This document shows positions 49,063 through 57,738 of a stretch of DNA of 64,000 nucleotides, in pieces. The stretch's first letter is position 1. Every line of letters starts with the position of its first letter. This DNA is from Virgisporangium ochraceum. Its GTDB lineage: Bacteria; Actinomycetota; Actinomycetes; Mycobacteriales; Micromonosporaceae. The DNA lies in assembly GCF_016863655.1 (NCBI RefSeq), contig NZ_BOPH01000082.1:186001-250000 (forward strand), written 5' to 3'. The notes beneath the pieces are model-generated. The model was given only the letters and a program-made list of their open reading frames with translations. It made no database searches and was not told where the DNA came from. Both the position numbers and the translations under genes were made by a program.

Positions 49063-49500
49063 CTAGGCGGTCGCGTCCCGCGGCCTCGGCAGTGCGCGGA
49101 CGACGGTGCCGAGCAGCCACTCGCCGGGGAGGTACCCGAACTGGCGCGAGTCGAAGCTGGCCGCGGGGTTGTCCCCGGCCACCACCAGCCGGCCCGCCGG
49201 CACGATGCGGTCGCCGGCGATCCGTTCCGGCACCTGCCCCGCGGCCAGAGCCTGCCCGGGCACGGCCGCCACCCGCTTCACCACCCACCCGGCACCCGGC
49301 CGCGGCTGGAAACCGTCGCGGTAGACGACCAGGTCACCGGTCCGCACCCGGTGCGCCGGGCGGCGGCGCACCAGCAACCTGTCGCCGGGACGCAGCGTCG
49401 GCACCATGCTGACGCCCCGGACCGTCGCCACCACGTACGTCCGACGGACCGCGACGACGAGGCCGGTCGCGAGGAGCACGGCGGCGGCCACGAACCACAT
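49063..49500 (-). CDS. S26-family signal peptidase
   Basis: A 145-aa type I signal peptidase-like protein. One N-terminal TM helix (MWFVAAAVLLATGLVVAV), Ser nucleophile in VRGVSMVPTLRPGDRLLV (about 31), Lys general base in WVVKRVAAVPG (about 76), and the late box VVAGDNPAASFDSRQFG. Start ATG at 49500 lies 1 nt from the ABC transporter stop, so the two are coupled. Its place in a peptide export operon suggests it cleaves the leader of the 65-aa peptide, but that is inference. Confidence 0.88.
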   Translation of the reverse strand: MWFVAAAVLLATGLVVAVRRTYVVATVRGVSMVPTLRPGDRLLVRRRPAHRVRTGDLVVYRDGFQPRPGAGWVVKRVAAVPGQALAAGQVPERIAGDRIVPAGRLVVAGDNPAASFDSRQFGYLPGEWLLGTVVRALPRPRDATA

Positions 49501-49501
49501 G

Positions 49502-51391
49502 TCAGACCGCCTCGAGGACGTCGCCGGGGACGACGTCGGGCCCGGAGCGGAACCCGGACGCCTGCAACCGGAACAGCCGGGCGTATGCGCCGTCGCCGGC
49601 GACCAGTTCGGCGTGCGTGCCGGATTCGGTGACCGCACCGTCGTCCAGCACGATGATCTGGTCGGCGTCGCGGACCGTGTTGAGGCGGTGCGAGATGAGC
49701 AGGGTCGCCCCGTCGGCACGGTGCTGCCGCATGCGCTGGTGCAGGTCGTGCTCGGCCTGCGCGTCGAGGCCCGAGCTGGGTTCGTCGAGGATGGCCAGGT
49801 CGCGCGCGTCGCGGAAGAACGCCCGCGCCAGCGCGACCCGCTGCCACTGCCCGCCGGAGAGCACCACACCGGTGCTCGGCCGCGCGAGGTCCCGCGCGAG
49901 GTCACCGCCGGTGCCGCGGGCCGGCTCGGCGAAGAAGATGCGGCTCAGGAGCGTGTCGTAGCCCTGCGGCAGGTCCCGCAGCGTCCCGTCGACGCCCGCC
50001 AGGTCGGCGGCGGCGGTGATCCGGGCGCGGTCGTCGATCGCGGTGACGTCGCCGATGCCCACGTTCTCCGCGGCGGACAGGTCGTAGTTCATGTGGTCCT
50101 GGAACACCGCGCTGACCCGTTGCCGCAGGTCGCCGACCGGCACGTCGCGCAGGTCGGTGCCGTCCCACAGGATCGAGCCGCGGGTCGGGTCGTAGAAACG
50201 GCACAGCAGCTTGACCAGCGTGCTCTTGCCGGCCCCGTTGAGCCCGACGATCGCCGTCGAGGAGTTGGCCGGGAGGAACAGGTCGACGTCACGCAGGATC
50301 CACGGGTGCTCGTCGCTGTAGCGGAACGACACTCCCCGCAGCTCGATCCCGTGTCGCAGCGGCGCCAGGGCGGCCGGCCGCGCCGGGGGCGGCTGGTCGG
50401 GTCCGGTGTCCACCACCGCCGCGAAGTGCTGGAACATCAGCAGGTCGTGGTGCGTGGTGGCGATCGAGCCGATCAGCGAGTGCAGGCCACCCTGCACGCC
50501 GGCGACCGCGGCGAGGAAGACGGTGACGTCGCCGATGGTCAGCCCACCCGACCGGACCGCCAGGATCGCCCAGAGCAGGCCGCCGCCCGCAGCCAGCGCC
50601 CCCAGCGCGCCGAGCCCGGCCTCGGCCCGCAGCTCGGACCGGTCGAGGCGGCGGCGGGCGGTGTTGGCGACGACCCGCTCACCGATCATCCGGTCGCGGA
50701 GGAACCGGGCCGTGCCGAACAGCCGGACCTCCTTGACCGCGTTGATCCCGGTCAGCAGCTCGCTGTAGAAGAACTCGCGGCGCTCGGTCGGGCCGAGCGC
50801 AAGGGTCATCGTGGCCCGCCGCCGGGACAGGCGCAGCTGTGCCAGCAGGGCCGGCACCGCGACCACCACCACGATGATCGTCATGGTGGGGCTCAGCACC
50901 AGGAGCGAGCCGACGAACCCGACGAGCATGAGCGCCCCGCGCGCCATCCCGAACACGCCGGTCGCCAGGCTGGCGCAACCCGCGGCGGCCTGCTTGGCCA
51001 TCCGGAGCCTGTCGACGAACCGCGGATCCTCGAACCGGGCGAGGCCGGTGAACTGCTCGGTCGCCGCGTAGAGCCGGTCGGTCGCGTGCAGCCCGACCCG
51101 CCGGCCGATCTCGTTGTTGACGTAGGCACCGCAGGCCGGGACGACGGCCAGCACGACACCGACGACGCCGAGCCCACCGGCGAGCCAGCCGATCGGGCCG
51201 CCGCCGACCAGCCGGTCGAGCAGCACCTTCGTCAGCCAGGCGGCGGTCACCGGGGCCGCGGACTCCAGCACCACCAGCACGACGTAGGCGAGCGTGGTCC
51301 CCGGGGCCGCCCGCCAGGTGAGTGTGGCGGCGTACCGTGCCGCCACCCGCAGCCCGGGGGTGGCCTCGACGTTCGAAGACTCAGCGGACAT
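49502..51391 (-). CDS. ABC exporter (fused permease and ATPase)
   Basis: A 629-aa type I ABC half-transporter. Residues 1-330 carry about six TM helices. From 370 the ATPase: Walker A VGLNGAGKSTL (about 408), Q-loop VFQDHMNYDL, signature VVLSGGQWQRVALARAF, Walker B LAILDEPSSGLDAQ, and H-loop LLISHRLNTV. There is no N-terminal C39 peptidase, unlike dedicated bacteriocin exporters, so leader removal must be done elsewhere, for which the next gene (S26 peptidase) is the candidate. Its ATG overlaps the end of the thioredoxin-like gene by 11 bp, indicating an operon. Confidence 0.92.
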   Translation of the reverse strand: MSAESSNVEATPGLRVAARYAATLTWRAAPGTTLAYVVLVVLESAAPVTAAWLTKVLLDRLVGGGPIGWLAGGLGVVGVVLAVVPACGAYVNNEIGRRVGLHATDRLYAATEQFTGLARFEDPRFVDRLRMAKQAAAGCASLATGVFGMARGALMLVGFVGSLLVLSPTMTIIVVVVAVPALLAQLRLSRRRATMTLALGPTERREFFYSELLTGINAVKEVRLFGTARFLRDRMIGERVVANTARRRLDRSELRAEAGLGALGALAAGGGLLWAILAVRSGGLTIGDVTVFLAAVAGVQGGLHSLIGSIATTHHDLLMFQHFAAVVDTGPDQPPPARPAALAPLRHGIELRGVSFRYSDEHPWILRDVDLFLPANSSTAIVGLNGAGKSTLVKLLCRFYDPTRGSILWDGTDLRDVPVGDLRQRVSAVFQDHMNYDLSAAENVGIGDVTAIDDRARITAAADLAGVDGTLRDLPQGYDTLLSRIFFAEPARGTGGDLARDLARPSTGVVLSGGQWQRVALARAFFRDARDLAILDEPSSGLDAQAEHDLHQRMRQHRADGATLLISHRLNTVRDADQIIVLDDGAVTESGTHAELVAGDGAYARLFRLQASGFRSGPDVVPGDVLEAV

Positions 51392-51962
51392 CGGCCGAGG
51401 CCCCGACCGGCCGGCGGGTGAGGAAGGCGGCGTCCACGCCGCTCGCCCGCACGACGCCACCGGCACCGACGAGGTAGAGGACCGGCAGGGCATCGGCCTC
51501 GAATGCGTCGCTGAGCGGACCCTTGCCGCGCTCGATCACGACCCGCGCGACCGGGGACAGCCGATCGGCGTAGACGGCGCAGTCCTCCGGGGAGGCCATG
51601 GTGAGCACGGCGAGCACCTGCTGGCGGCCGCCCGGGAACTCCGCCGCGTGTTCCAGGAACCGGGGCAGCAGCGTCTCGCACGGTGCGCAGCCGGGGGCGA
51701 GGAAGGTGACCAGCGTCGTGCCGGTCAGCAGGTCCCGCGAAACCGGTTCTCCGTCGGTGGTGACGGCCGCGAACTCCGGCACGACGGTGTCGGGCGCGAG
51801 GACCCGGTCGCGGCCGAACGACACGGAGGCGTCGTTCGACTGACCCAGCGTCGCCAGCTGGGTCGAGAGCACACGTATCCGACGCGTCAGCCCGAGCGCG
51901 AGCGTGAGGGTCAGGACGGACAGCAGCGTGCTGACCGTCACGGCGGCGACAAGGTAGGGCAT
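51381..51962 (-). CDS. Membrane-anchored thioredoxin-like (MauD/TlpA-type) protein
   Basis: A 193-aa redoxin. One N-terminal TM anchor (MPYLVAAVTVSTLLSVLTLTLAL), then a thioredoxin fold outside the membrane with active site APGCAPCETLLPRFLEHA (CxxC, about residue 93) and the cis-Pro region ADALPVLYLV. MauD-like proteins reduce or shuffle disulphides during maturation of the Cys-rich MauA subunit. A disulphide-rich 65-aa peptide is encoded immediately upstream and a MauE-like protein divergently, so the same job is inferred here. Confidence 0.88.
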   Translation of the reverse strand: MPYLVAAVTVSTLLSVLTLTLALGLTRRIRVLSTQLATLGQSNDASVSFGRDRVLAPDTVVPEFAAVTTDGEPVSRDLLTGTTLVTFLAPGCAPCETLLPRFLEHAAEFPGGRQQVLAVLTMASPEDCAVYADRLSPVARVVIERGKGPLSDAFEADALPVLYLVGAGGVVRASGVDAAFLTRRPVGASADVR

Positions 51963-52032
51963 CGGGTCTCCCTTGTGGACGGAGCGGCCGGGCGGAAGGA
52001 CCGGGTGGAGGGGCCGGGCGGAAGGGCCGGGC

Positions 52033-52066
52033 CGGTGGGTGCGCGGCGTGCGCCGCGCACCCACCG
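52033..52066 (-). terminator. Strong hairpin just after the six-cysteine peptide gene
   Basis: A perfect 16-bp stem (52033-52048 with 52051-52066, 2-nt apparent loop) lies 15 nt after the peptide stop codon and before the thioredoxin-like gene. It would end most transcripts, leaving the peptide message abundant and the processing genes at lower level, as in many precursor-peptide operons. Confidence 0.7.
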
Positions 52067-52081
52067 CTGTGACGGTGCTCG

Positions 52082-52279
52082 TCAGCAGGAGCCGCAGCCG
52101 AAGTCGACGATGGGGCTGCTGCCGTCGGTGCAGGAGTAGTAGTCGTACAGGCGCGCCCTGGTGGTGGCGCACCGCACGCACCGGCTGCCGGTGTACCAGC
52201 AGGCAGCGGCCTGGGCCTGCACCTCCGGTGCCATCGCGGACAGCAGCCTGTCGGCGAGACGGGTGACGAGTGTGGTCAT
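52082..52279 (-). CDS. Six-cysteine 65-aa peptide, candidate exported product
   Basis: A short gene with a strong AAAGGAG ribosome site 6-7 nt before the ATG at 52279. The first about 26 residues are a Cys-free helical leader (MTTLVTRLADRLLSAM, then EVQAQA), not hydrophobic enough for a Sec signal. The rest carries six cysteines (residues 27, 34, 37, 50, 62, 65): a CxxC-type RCVRC pair and a CGSC end. AQA-A before Cys27 could be a cleavage site. It is followed by a strong hairpin and by thioredoxin-like, ABC exporter and signal peptidase genes. Not recognised as a known family. A RiPP or disulphide-rich peptide is inferred. Confidence 0.75.
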   Translation of the reverse strand: MTTLVTRLADRLLSAMAPEVQAQAAACWYTGSRCVRCATTRARLYDYYSCTDGSSPIVDFGCGSC

Positions 52280-52417
52280 CCCTTGCTCCTTTCGGTTGGG
52301 TTGATCGCATCCTGGCGTCCGCGCGTAGATTTCCCGTGCGGTCCGCGTTGATCCCGTCGGCCGCCCGCTCTACACCGGCCCTACGCGGTCTCGACGCCGC
52401 GCGCCGACGATGTCTGC

Positions 52418-52957
52418 ATGGACCTGCTGGTGTTCGGTGACCGGGTGCTGCTGGCCGTCGTCTACCTGCTCGCGGCGGCGACGAAGGTGGCCGGGCGCGA
52501 CGCGTTCGAGGCGTTCGTGGTGTCGGTGCGCGCCGTGCCGGGCGTCCGGGTCCGGGCGGCACGTCCCCTGGCCGGGCTGGTGGTCACCGTGGAACTGGCC
52601 GTCGCCGTGCTCCTGGCGGTGCCGGCAACGACGCGGTGGGGCTTCGCACTGGCCGCCGGGCTCGGCGCGGCGCTGACCGCGGTCATGGCGGCCCAGGTCG
52701 CCGCCGGGGTGCGGGTCGCGTGCCGGTGCTTCGGCCCGTCCCGGATCCCTCCGGGGCGGTTCCACGTGGTCCGCAACGGCGCGCTGGCCCTGCTCGCCGC
52801 GGGCGGCTGGCTGGCCGCGCCGCTGGTCGGTGGGGATCAGCCGGCCACCGTGCTGGCGTTCGCCGGTGCGGTGGGTCTGGTCGCCGCGATCGTCGTGGTG
52901 GCGCTCGACGAGGTGCTGGCGCTGTTCACCGATCCGGCCCCGACAGCAGCTCCGTGA
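52418..52957 (+). CDS. MauE/DoxX-like redox membrane protein
   Basis: A 179-aa membrane protein with four to five TM helices (about 8-25, 48-66, 73-95, 118-135, 142-165) and a conserved VACRCFGPS cysteine pair in the loop after helix 3, the hallmark of MauE-type proteins. These are thought to pass electrons or help disulphide formation with MauD. It is divergent from the six-cysteine peptide gene across 138 bp and completes the redox module. Its 3' end overlaps the convergent SARP gene by 32 bp. The ATG at 52418 has no strong ribosome site. Confidence 0.85.
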   Translation: MDLLVFGDRVLLAVVYLLAAATKVAGRDAFEAFVVSVRAVPGVRVRAARPLAGLVVTVELAVAVLLAVPATTRWGFALAAGLGAALTAVMAAQVAAGVRVACRCFGPSRIPPGRFHVVRNGALALLAAGGWLAAPLVGGDQPATVLAFAGAVGLVAAIVVVALDEVLALFTDPAPTAAP

Positions 52958-55900
52958 CAGCCGCGGCCTCGTCGTCGTTGCCGACCTGGCGGTACAGGTC
53001 GAGCGCGGCGCTCCAGGCGGCACGGGCCGCGTCGTCGTCGCCGACAGCGGCGTGCGCGTGGCCGAGTGACCGCATTGTCCTGGCCTGGGCGAACCGGGCC
53101 TCCACGCGGCTCCACCGGGCGGCGGCCTCGGTCAGCCGGGCCACCGCGCGGCGGGGCCGGCCCTCACTCAGCTCCAGCTCGCCGAGGCCGTGCAGCGCCA
53201 GCGCATGGCCGAAGGAGGACTGTTGCGCCACGCTGAGGGCCAGACCGTGCTCCAGCACGCGCCGCGTACGCGGCCGGCCCCGCCGTACGTAGACGAGTCC
53301 CAGGTGGATGGACAGGTACGCCTCCTGGAGCGTGTCGTCCGTCGCCTTCGCCATCTCGACGCCGCGCTCGAAACAGGTCTCGCTGCGGTCGAGGTCGCCG
53401 AGCTCGCGGTGCACGACACCGAGGAGGCCGAGGACGACGCTCTGGTCGCGGGTGCTCCCCGCCTCGCTCGCCATCGCCAGCGCCGCCTCGCCGGCGACCA
53501 GGGCGTCGGCGAAGCGGCCCTGCTCCCGGCGGATGATGGCGAGCTCGATCTGCACATGCCGTTCGCCGAGCCGGTACCCGACACTGGCCGCCGCGGCCCG
53601 GCTGGCGTCGAGGCAGGCGAGGGCGCGGTCGTGCTCGCCCTTGAGCCGGTGCACGTCGCTGCACAGGTACAGGGCATCGGCCTCGCCGCGTCGCTCACCC
53701 AGGTCGCGGAAGAGCGCGAGGGCGGCCTCGGCCGAGGCGAGCTTGGCGTCGGCGGTCGCGCCGGGCCGGGAGGTGAACCGGTCGGCGAGGTTTCTCAGCA
53801 GGACGGCCGCGCCGAGCCGGTCGCCGGCGGCCTCGCAGGCCGCCAGCGCGGCCCGGTGCGTCTCCATGCCGTCGTCGGGCAGGTCCCGCAGCTCGAAGAA
53901 CGTGTGGGTCGCGTCCGCCAGCCGGCCTGCCAGCATCGCCAGCCCGGTCGCGGCGGCCTGGGCGACCGCGGCGAGGAGCGTGGCACGCTCGGCGTCGAAC
54001 CAGGTGAACGGGTCGGTCACCAGATCGTCGAGCGTCACCCCCGCGGGCAGCGGCGACCCCAGGTCGTGCCCGATCGACGCGAGGGTATGGGCCGGTAGCC
54101 GGCGGTCGGCCTCACCGGCCACCGTGAGCAGCGCGCCGAACGCGCGGGCCAGCGCCGCGGTGACCGCGTCGGCGGGCTCCTCGTCCGCGACCCGCTCGCG
54201 CGCGTACAGCCGGATCAGGTCGTGCAGGCGGAACCTGGCCTGTCCGGTGCCGTCGACACCGACCTCGTCGACGAGCCGCGCGTCGACCAGCGCCCCGAGC
54301 GACTCCTCCGCCTCCATGAGCGGCACACCGGCGACGGCGGCCGCGAGCCATTCGGTGACGTCGGGGGTGTCGAGAGCCCCCAGCAGGCGGAACATCCGCC
54401 GGTGCGGCTCGGCCAACATCCGGTACCCGGCCGCGATGCTGGCCCGGACCTCCAGGTCTCCGACGCGCAGCTGGTCCAGGCGGCGCCACTCGTCGCGCAA
54501 CGCCTCGGCGACCCGGGCGAGCGGACGCACCGGCCGGCTGCCCACCCGGGCCGCCGCGACGCGGACGGCGAGCGGAAGGTGGCCGCAGAGCCGCACGATC
54601 GACTCGGCCACGTCGGGCTCGCGGGCAGCGCGTTCGGCCCCGACGATGCGCAGGAACAGGTCGAGCGACTCCACCGGCTCGAACGCGCCGAGGTCGACCA
54701 CGGTCGCACCTTCCAGGCCGGCGAGCCGGGACCTGCTGGTGGCCAGCACCGCGCAGCGCGCCGACCCGGGCCGCAGGTCCCGGACCTGTGCCACGTCGGC
54801 GACGTTGTCCAGCACGACGAGCAGCCGCCGGTCGTGGACCTGGCTGCGGTAGAGCGCGGCCCGCTCGGCGGCGCCGTCGGGCACCTGTGCCGCCGGGACG
54901 CCCAGCGCCCGGAGGAACTGGCCCAGCACCAGCGCCGGGTCGACCCGGGTCCGGAGGACCCCACCGAGATCGGCGTAGAGCTGCCCGTCCGGGTACGCCT
55001 CGGCCAGGCGGTGCGCCAGGTGGACGGCGAGCGTGCTCTTCCCGGCACCGCCGGGTCCGGAGAGGACCACGATCGGCAACGCCGCCGCCCCCCGCGGGGT
55101 GAGCAGGTCGAGGCACGCGCGGAGCGGTTTGTCCCGGCCGGTGAAGTCGGCGATGTCCGGCGGGGTCTGCGACGGGACGCGCTCCCACGCGGAACGCGGT
55201 GGATCCTCCGGTGTGGCCGGCGCCGGTGGCTCCTCCGGTGTGGCCGGCGCCGGCACTTCCGCCTCTTCCGCGAGGACCTCCCGGTACGCCCGGACCAGCT
55301 CCGGCCCCGGATCGATCCCGAGCTCGTCGACCAACCGGTGCCGTGCCTCCGCGTACGCGTCCAGTGCCTCGGCCCGGCGACCGGCTCTCTGCAGCGCCCG
55401 CATGAGCTGCGCGACGAACCGCTCCCGGAAGGGATGCAGCATGACCAGTTCCCGCAGGTCGCCGACGAGCCCGGCCAGACCGCCACCGACCGCGAGGGCG
55501 GCCTCGACGCGGGCCTCCAGCGCGTCGAGGCGCCGCTCGGCGAGCCTGGCCGCGTGTGCGGACACCAGCGGCGTCGGCGCGACGTCGGCGAGCGGCGCCC
55601 CGCGCCACAGGGCGAGGGCGTCGTCGAGCACCTGCCGGGCCGCCGCCGGGTCGGCTCGGGCCCGCAGCACCGTCTCCCCTTCGGCCAGCAGGTCGTCGAA
55701 CCGGTCGGCGTCGAAGTCCCCACGCCGGCTGCGGAGCCGGTACCCGCGCGCCTCGGTGGTCAGCACCGCCCCGTCCTGGTCGCCGATCGAGCGGCGCAGC
55801 TCCAGCACGTACCCGCGGACGAGGGTCCCGGCCGACCGGGGCGGCTCGTCGGGCCACAGCTCCTCGACCAGGTGCCCGACCGGCACGGTCCGGTTCGCGT

Positions 55901-56003
55901 TGATCAGCAGCACGGCGAGCAGCCCGCGGACGCGGGCCCCTCCGACCGCACGCCAGCCGGTCCGCGTCGACACCTGAAGCGGACCAAGGTAACGGAAACG
56001 CAC
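52926..56003 (-). CDS. AfsR/SARP-type regulator (winged helix - BTAD - NB-ARC - TPR)
   Basis: A 1025-aa STAND regulator. Winged helix (1-92: MRFRYLGPLQVSTRTGWRAV ... NRTVPVGHLVEELWPDEPP), BTAD (about 98-245, ending ELGIDPGPELVRAYREVL), a repetitive linker (APATPEEPPAPATPEDPP) from duplicated DNA at about 55205-55255, NB-ARC ATPase (Walker A GPGGAGKST near 316, LLVVLDNVADVAQV) and TPRs to the end. GTG start at 56003. It sits convergent with the MauE-like gene, so it is a candidate regulator of the peptide export locus. No heptameric direct repeats were found in the 138-bp divergent promoter region. Confidence 0.9.
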   Translation of the reverse strand: MRFRYLGPLQVSTRTGWRAVGGARVRGLLAVLLINANRTVPVGHLVEELWPDEPPRSAGTLVRGYVLELRRSIGDQDGAVLTTEARGYRLRSRRGDFDADRFDDLLAEGETVLRARADPAAARQVLDDALALWRGAPLADVAPTPLVSAHAARLAERRLDALEARVEAALAVGGGLAGLVGDLRELVMLHPFRERFVAQLMRALQRAGRRAEALDAYAEARHRLVDELGIDPGPELVRAYREVLAEEAEVPAPATPEEPPAPATPEDPPRSAWERVPSQTPPDIADFTGRDKPLRACLDLLTPRGAAALPIVVLSGPGGAGKSTLAVHLAHRLAEAYPDGQLYADLGGVLRTRVDPALVLGQFLRALGVPAAQVPDGAAERAALYRSQVHDRRLLVVLDNVADVAQVRDLRPGSARCAVLATSRSRLAGLEGATVVDLGAFEPVESLDLFLRIVGAERAAREPDVAESIVRLCGHLPLAVRVAAARVGSRPVRPLARVAEALRDEWRRLDQLRVGDLEVRASIAAGYRMLAEPHRRMFRLLGALDTPDVTEWLAAAVAGVPLMEAEESLGALVDARLVDEVGVDGTGQARFRLHDLIRLYARERVADEEPADAVTAALARAFGALLTVAGEADRRLPAHTLASIGHDLGSPLPAGVTLDDLVTDPFTWFDAERATLLAAVAQAAATGLAMLAGRLADATHTFFELRDLPDDGMETHRAALAACEAAGDRLGAAVLLRNLADRFTSRPGATADAKLASAEAALALFRDLGERRGEADALYLCSDVHRLKGEHDRALACLDASRAAAASVGYRLGERHVQIELAIIRREQGRFADALVAGEAALAMASEAGSTRDQSVVLGLLGVVHRELGDLDRSETCFERGVEMAKATDDTLQEAYLSIHLGLVYVRRGRPRTRRVLEHGLALSVAQQSSFGHALALHGLGELELSEGRPRRAVARLTEAAARWSRVEARFAQARTMRSLGHAHAAVGDDDAARAAWSAALDLYRQVGNDDEAAAVTELLSGPDR

Positions 56004-56087
56004 GCCGTGGCCTCCCCGATGGCGACGTCGAATCCACGAGTCTAGATCGCCCGGTACCCGCGCCCCGGGCCGCGTGGCGTCGGCGCG

Positions 56088-56702
56088 TCAGTCGCGGAGG
56101 AGTGCCTCGACCAGCTGCCGGTAGATCCGTAGCTGGGCGCGCATCGCGGCGGGGCTCTCGAGCGTGCGGCACAGGATGAAGCCACCCTCGAAGGTGGTGT
56201 AGAGGTGGTCGGCCAGCGCGTCCAGGTCGATGCCGGCGGCTGACCGGCGGCCGGCGAGGGCCGGTCGCAGCAGGTCGACCAGGGCGTCGCGCCACACGCG
56301 GGCGGCCGCGGCCACCCGGCGGTTGACCTCGCTGCCGGTGAACTCCCGCTCGGCGAGGACGGTGGCGTACAGGCACCCGGACTGTTCGGCCATGAGGCCG
56401 TCGGCGCCGTCCTCGTAGAAGCGCAGGAACGCGACGAGCCTGGCCGCCGGGTCGGCGATGTCGGCCGTGGCGGCCAGACCGGCGTCGAGGTGGGCCAGGT
56501 CGGCGGCCACGTACCGGTCGACGACGTGGGCCGCGAGATCGGTCTTGGACGCGAAGTGGTGGAAGAACGCGCCCTTCGAGCTGCCGGCCCCGGCGATGAC
56601 CTGGTCGACCGACGTGGCGCTGTAGCCCTGCTCGGTCATGAGCCGTTCCGCGGTGCGCATGATCCGCTCGCGTGTCGGGTTGCCGTCTCGTGGCACGCCC
56701 AT
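56088..56702 (-). CDS. TetR-family repressor
   Basis: A 204-aa TetR regulator. Residues 9-56 are the HTH (RERIMRTAERLMTEQGYSAT, then GSSKGAFFHHFASKTDL), followed by an all-helical ligand-binding domain ending RIYRQLVEALL. A C-terminal tyrosine-aromatic pocket (FLRFYEDGADGLMAEQSGCLY) is visible. The ATG at 56702 adjoins two palindromes that should be its operators. It is divergent from the homocysteine methyltransferase gene, which it probably represses together with itself. Confidence 0.9.
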   Translation of the reverse strand: MGVPRDGNPTRERIMRTAERLMTEQGYSATSVDQVIAGAGSSKGAFFHHFASKTDLAAHVVDRYVAADLAHLDAGLAATADIADPAARLVAFLRFYEDGADGLMAEQSGCLYATVLAEREFTGSEVNRRVAAAARVWRDALVDLLRPALAGRRSAAGIDLDALADHLYTTFEGGFILCRTLESPAAMRAQLRIYRQLVEALLRD

Positions 56703-56703
56703 C

Positions 56704-56751
56704 GTTGTAGCAGACTGTTTGGTCTGCTACAACCAGACCAGTCAGTCTGGT
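56704..56751. promoter_or_regulatory. Two TetR operators in the divergent promoter
   Basis: GTTGTAGCAGAC-N6-GTCTGCTACAAC (56704-56733) is perfect in both 12-bp arms. ACCAGAC-N6-GTCTGGT (56732-56751) is perfect in both 7-bp arms. Both share the core CAGAC-N6-GTCTG. The first begins one base from the repressor ATG. Confidence 0.8.
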
Positions 56752-56786
56752 ACGAGAGAAGGCGCAGACAGGGACCACTACCGCAG

Positions 56787-57680
56787 ATGGCCGGGCAGCC
56801 GATGGTGACCGACGGCGGCCTGGAGACCGATCTGATCTACCACCACGGCGTCGACCTGCCCGAGTTCGCCGCGTTCCCGCTTCTGGAGACCGACAGCGGT
56901 CGCGAGCTGCTGCGGCGCTACTACGGGCCCTACGTCGACATCGCCAGGCGGGCCGGTGCCGGCGTGCAGCTGGAGACCCCGACCTGGCGGGCCAGCCGCG
57001 ACTGGGGCGAGCGGCTCGGCTACACGGCCGCCGACCTGCGCCGGGTCAACCACCGGGCGGTGGCCGTCCTGCAGAAGCTGCGCGACCGCGCCGGTCTCGA
57101 CCCGTTCCTGGTCAGCGGCAACCTCGGTCCGCGCGGCGACGGCTACGTCGCCGGCGACGAGATCGACCCCGACGACGCGGCCACCTACCACGCCGCGCAG
57201 GTCGACGCGTTCGCCGAGGCCGGCGCCGACCTGGTCACCGCGCTCACCCTCACCGGCACCGGCGAGGCGATCGGCATCGTGCGCGCCGCCCGGTCCGCCG
57301 GGCTCCCGGTGGCGGTGTCGTTCACGGTCGAACGCGACGGACGGCTCCCGGACGGAACGCCGCTGTCGACGGCGGTCACCACGGTCGACGCGGAAGCCGC
57401 ACCCGACTACTTCATGGTCAACTGCGCCCATCCGGAACACATCGCGCCCGCCCTGACCACGGGCGGCTGGCTGTCACGGATCGTCGGACTGCGCGCGAAC
57501 GCGTCGACGCTCAGCCACGCCGAGCTCGACGCCGCCACCGAGCTCGACGAGGGTGACCCGGTCGACCTGAACAGGGCCCACGACAAGCTCCGGTCGCAGC
57601 TGCCCCGGCTCACTCTCGTCGGAGGCTGCTGCGGCACCGACGCCCGCCACGTCGACGCCCTGTGGAACCCCGACCGGTAG
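56787..57680 (+). CDS. Homocysteine S-methyltransferase family protein
   Basis: A 297-aa zinc methyltransferase of the MmuM/BHMT type. Seen: TDGGLETDLIYHHGVDLPEFAAFPLL at the start, VSGNLGPRGDGYV near 110, VNCAHPEH near 212 (first zinc Cys) and VGGCCGTDARHV near 280 (paired zinc Cys). It uses S-methylmethionine or another methyl donor to make methionine. The ATG at 56787 begins the conserved sequence; ATG at 56802 is a later alternative and neither has a strong ribosome site. It is probably repressed by the divergent TetR protein. Confidence 0.88.
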   Translation: MAGQPMVTDGGLETDLIYHHGVDLPEFAAFPLLETDSGRELLRRYYGPYVDIARRAGAGVQLETPTWRASRDWGERLGYTAADLRRVNHRAVAVLQKLRDRAGLDPFLVSGNLGPRGDGYVAGDEIDPDDAATYHAAQVDAFAEAGADLVTALTLTGTGEAIGIVRAARSAGLPVAVSFTVERDGRLPDGTPLSTAVTTVDAEAAPDYFMVNCAHPEHIAPALTTGGWLSRIVGLRANASTLSHAELDAATELDEGDPVDLNRAHDKLRSQLPRLTLVGGCCGTDARHVDALWNPDR

Positions 57681-57738
57681 CGGCGACCACATGCGGTGAC
57701 CGCGTGCGGCCGCCGCGCGGGTCGGCGGGACGCGGTCG

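Noticed and set aside
52021..52070. CRISPR-like repeats near the six-Cys peptide gene
   Set aside because: The repetition is a single long hairpin plus a GGGCGGAAGG duplication, with no regular spacers.
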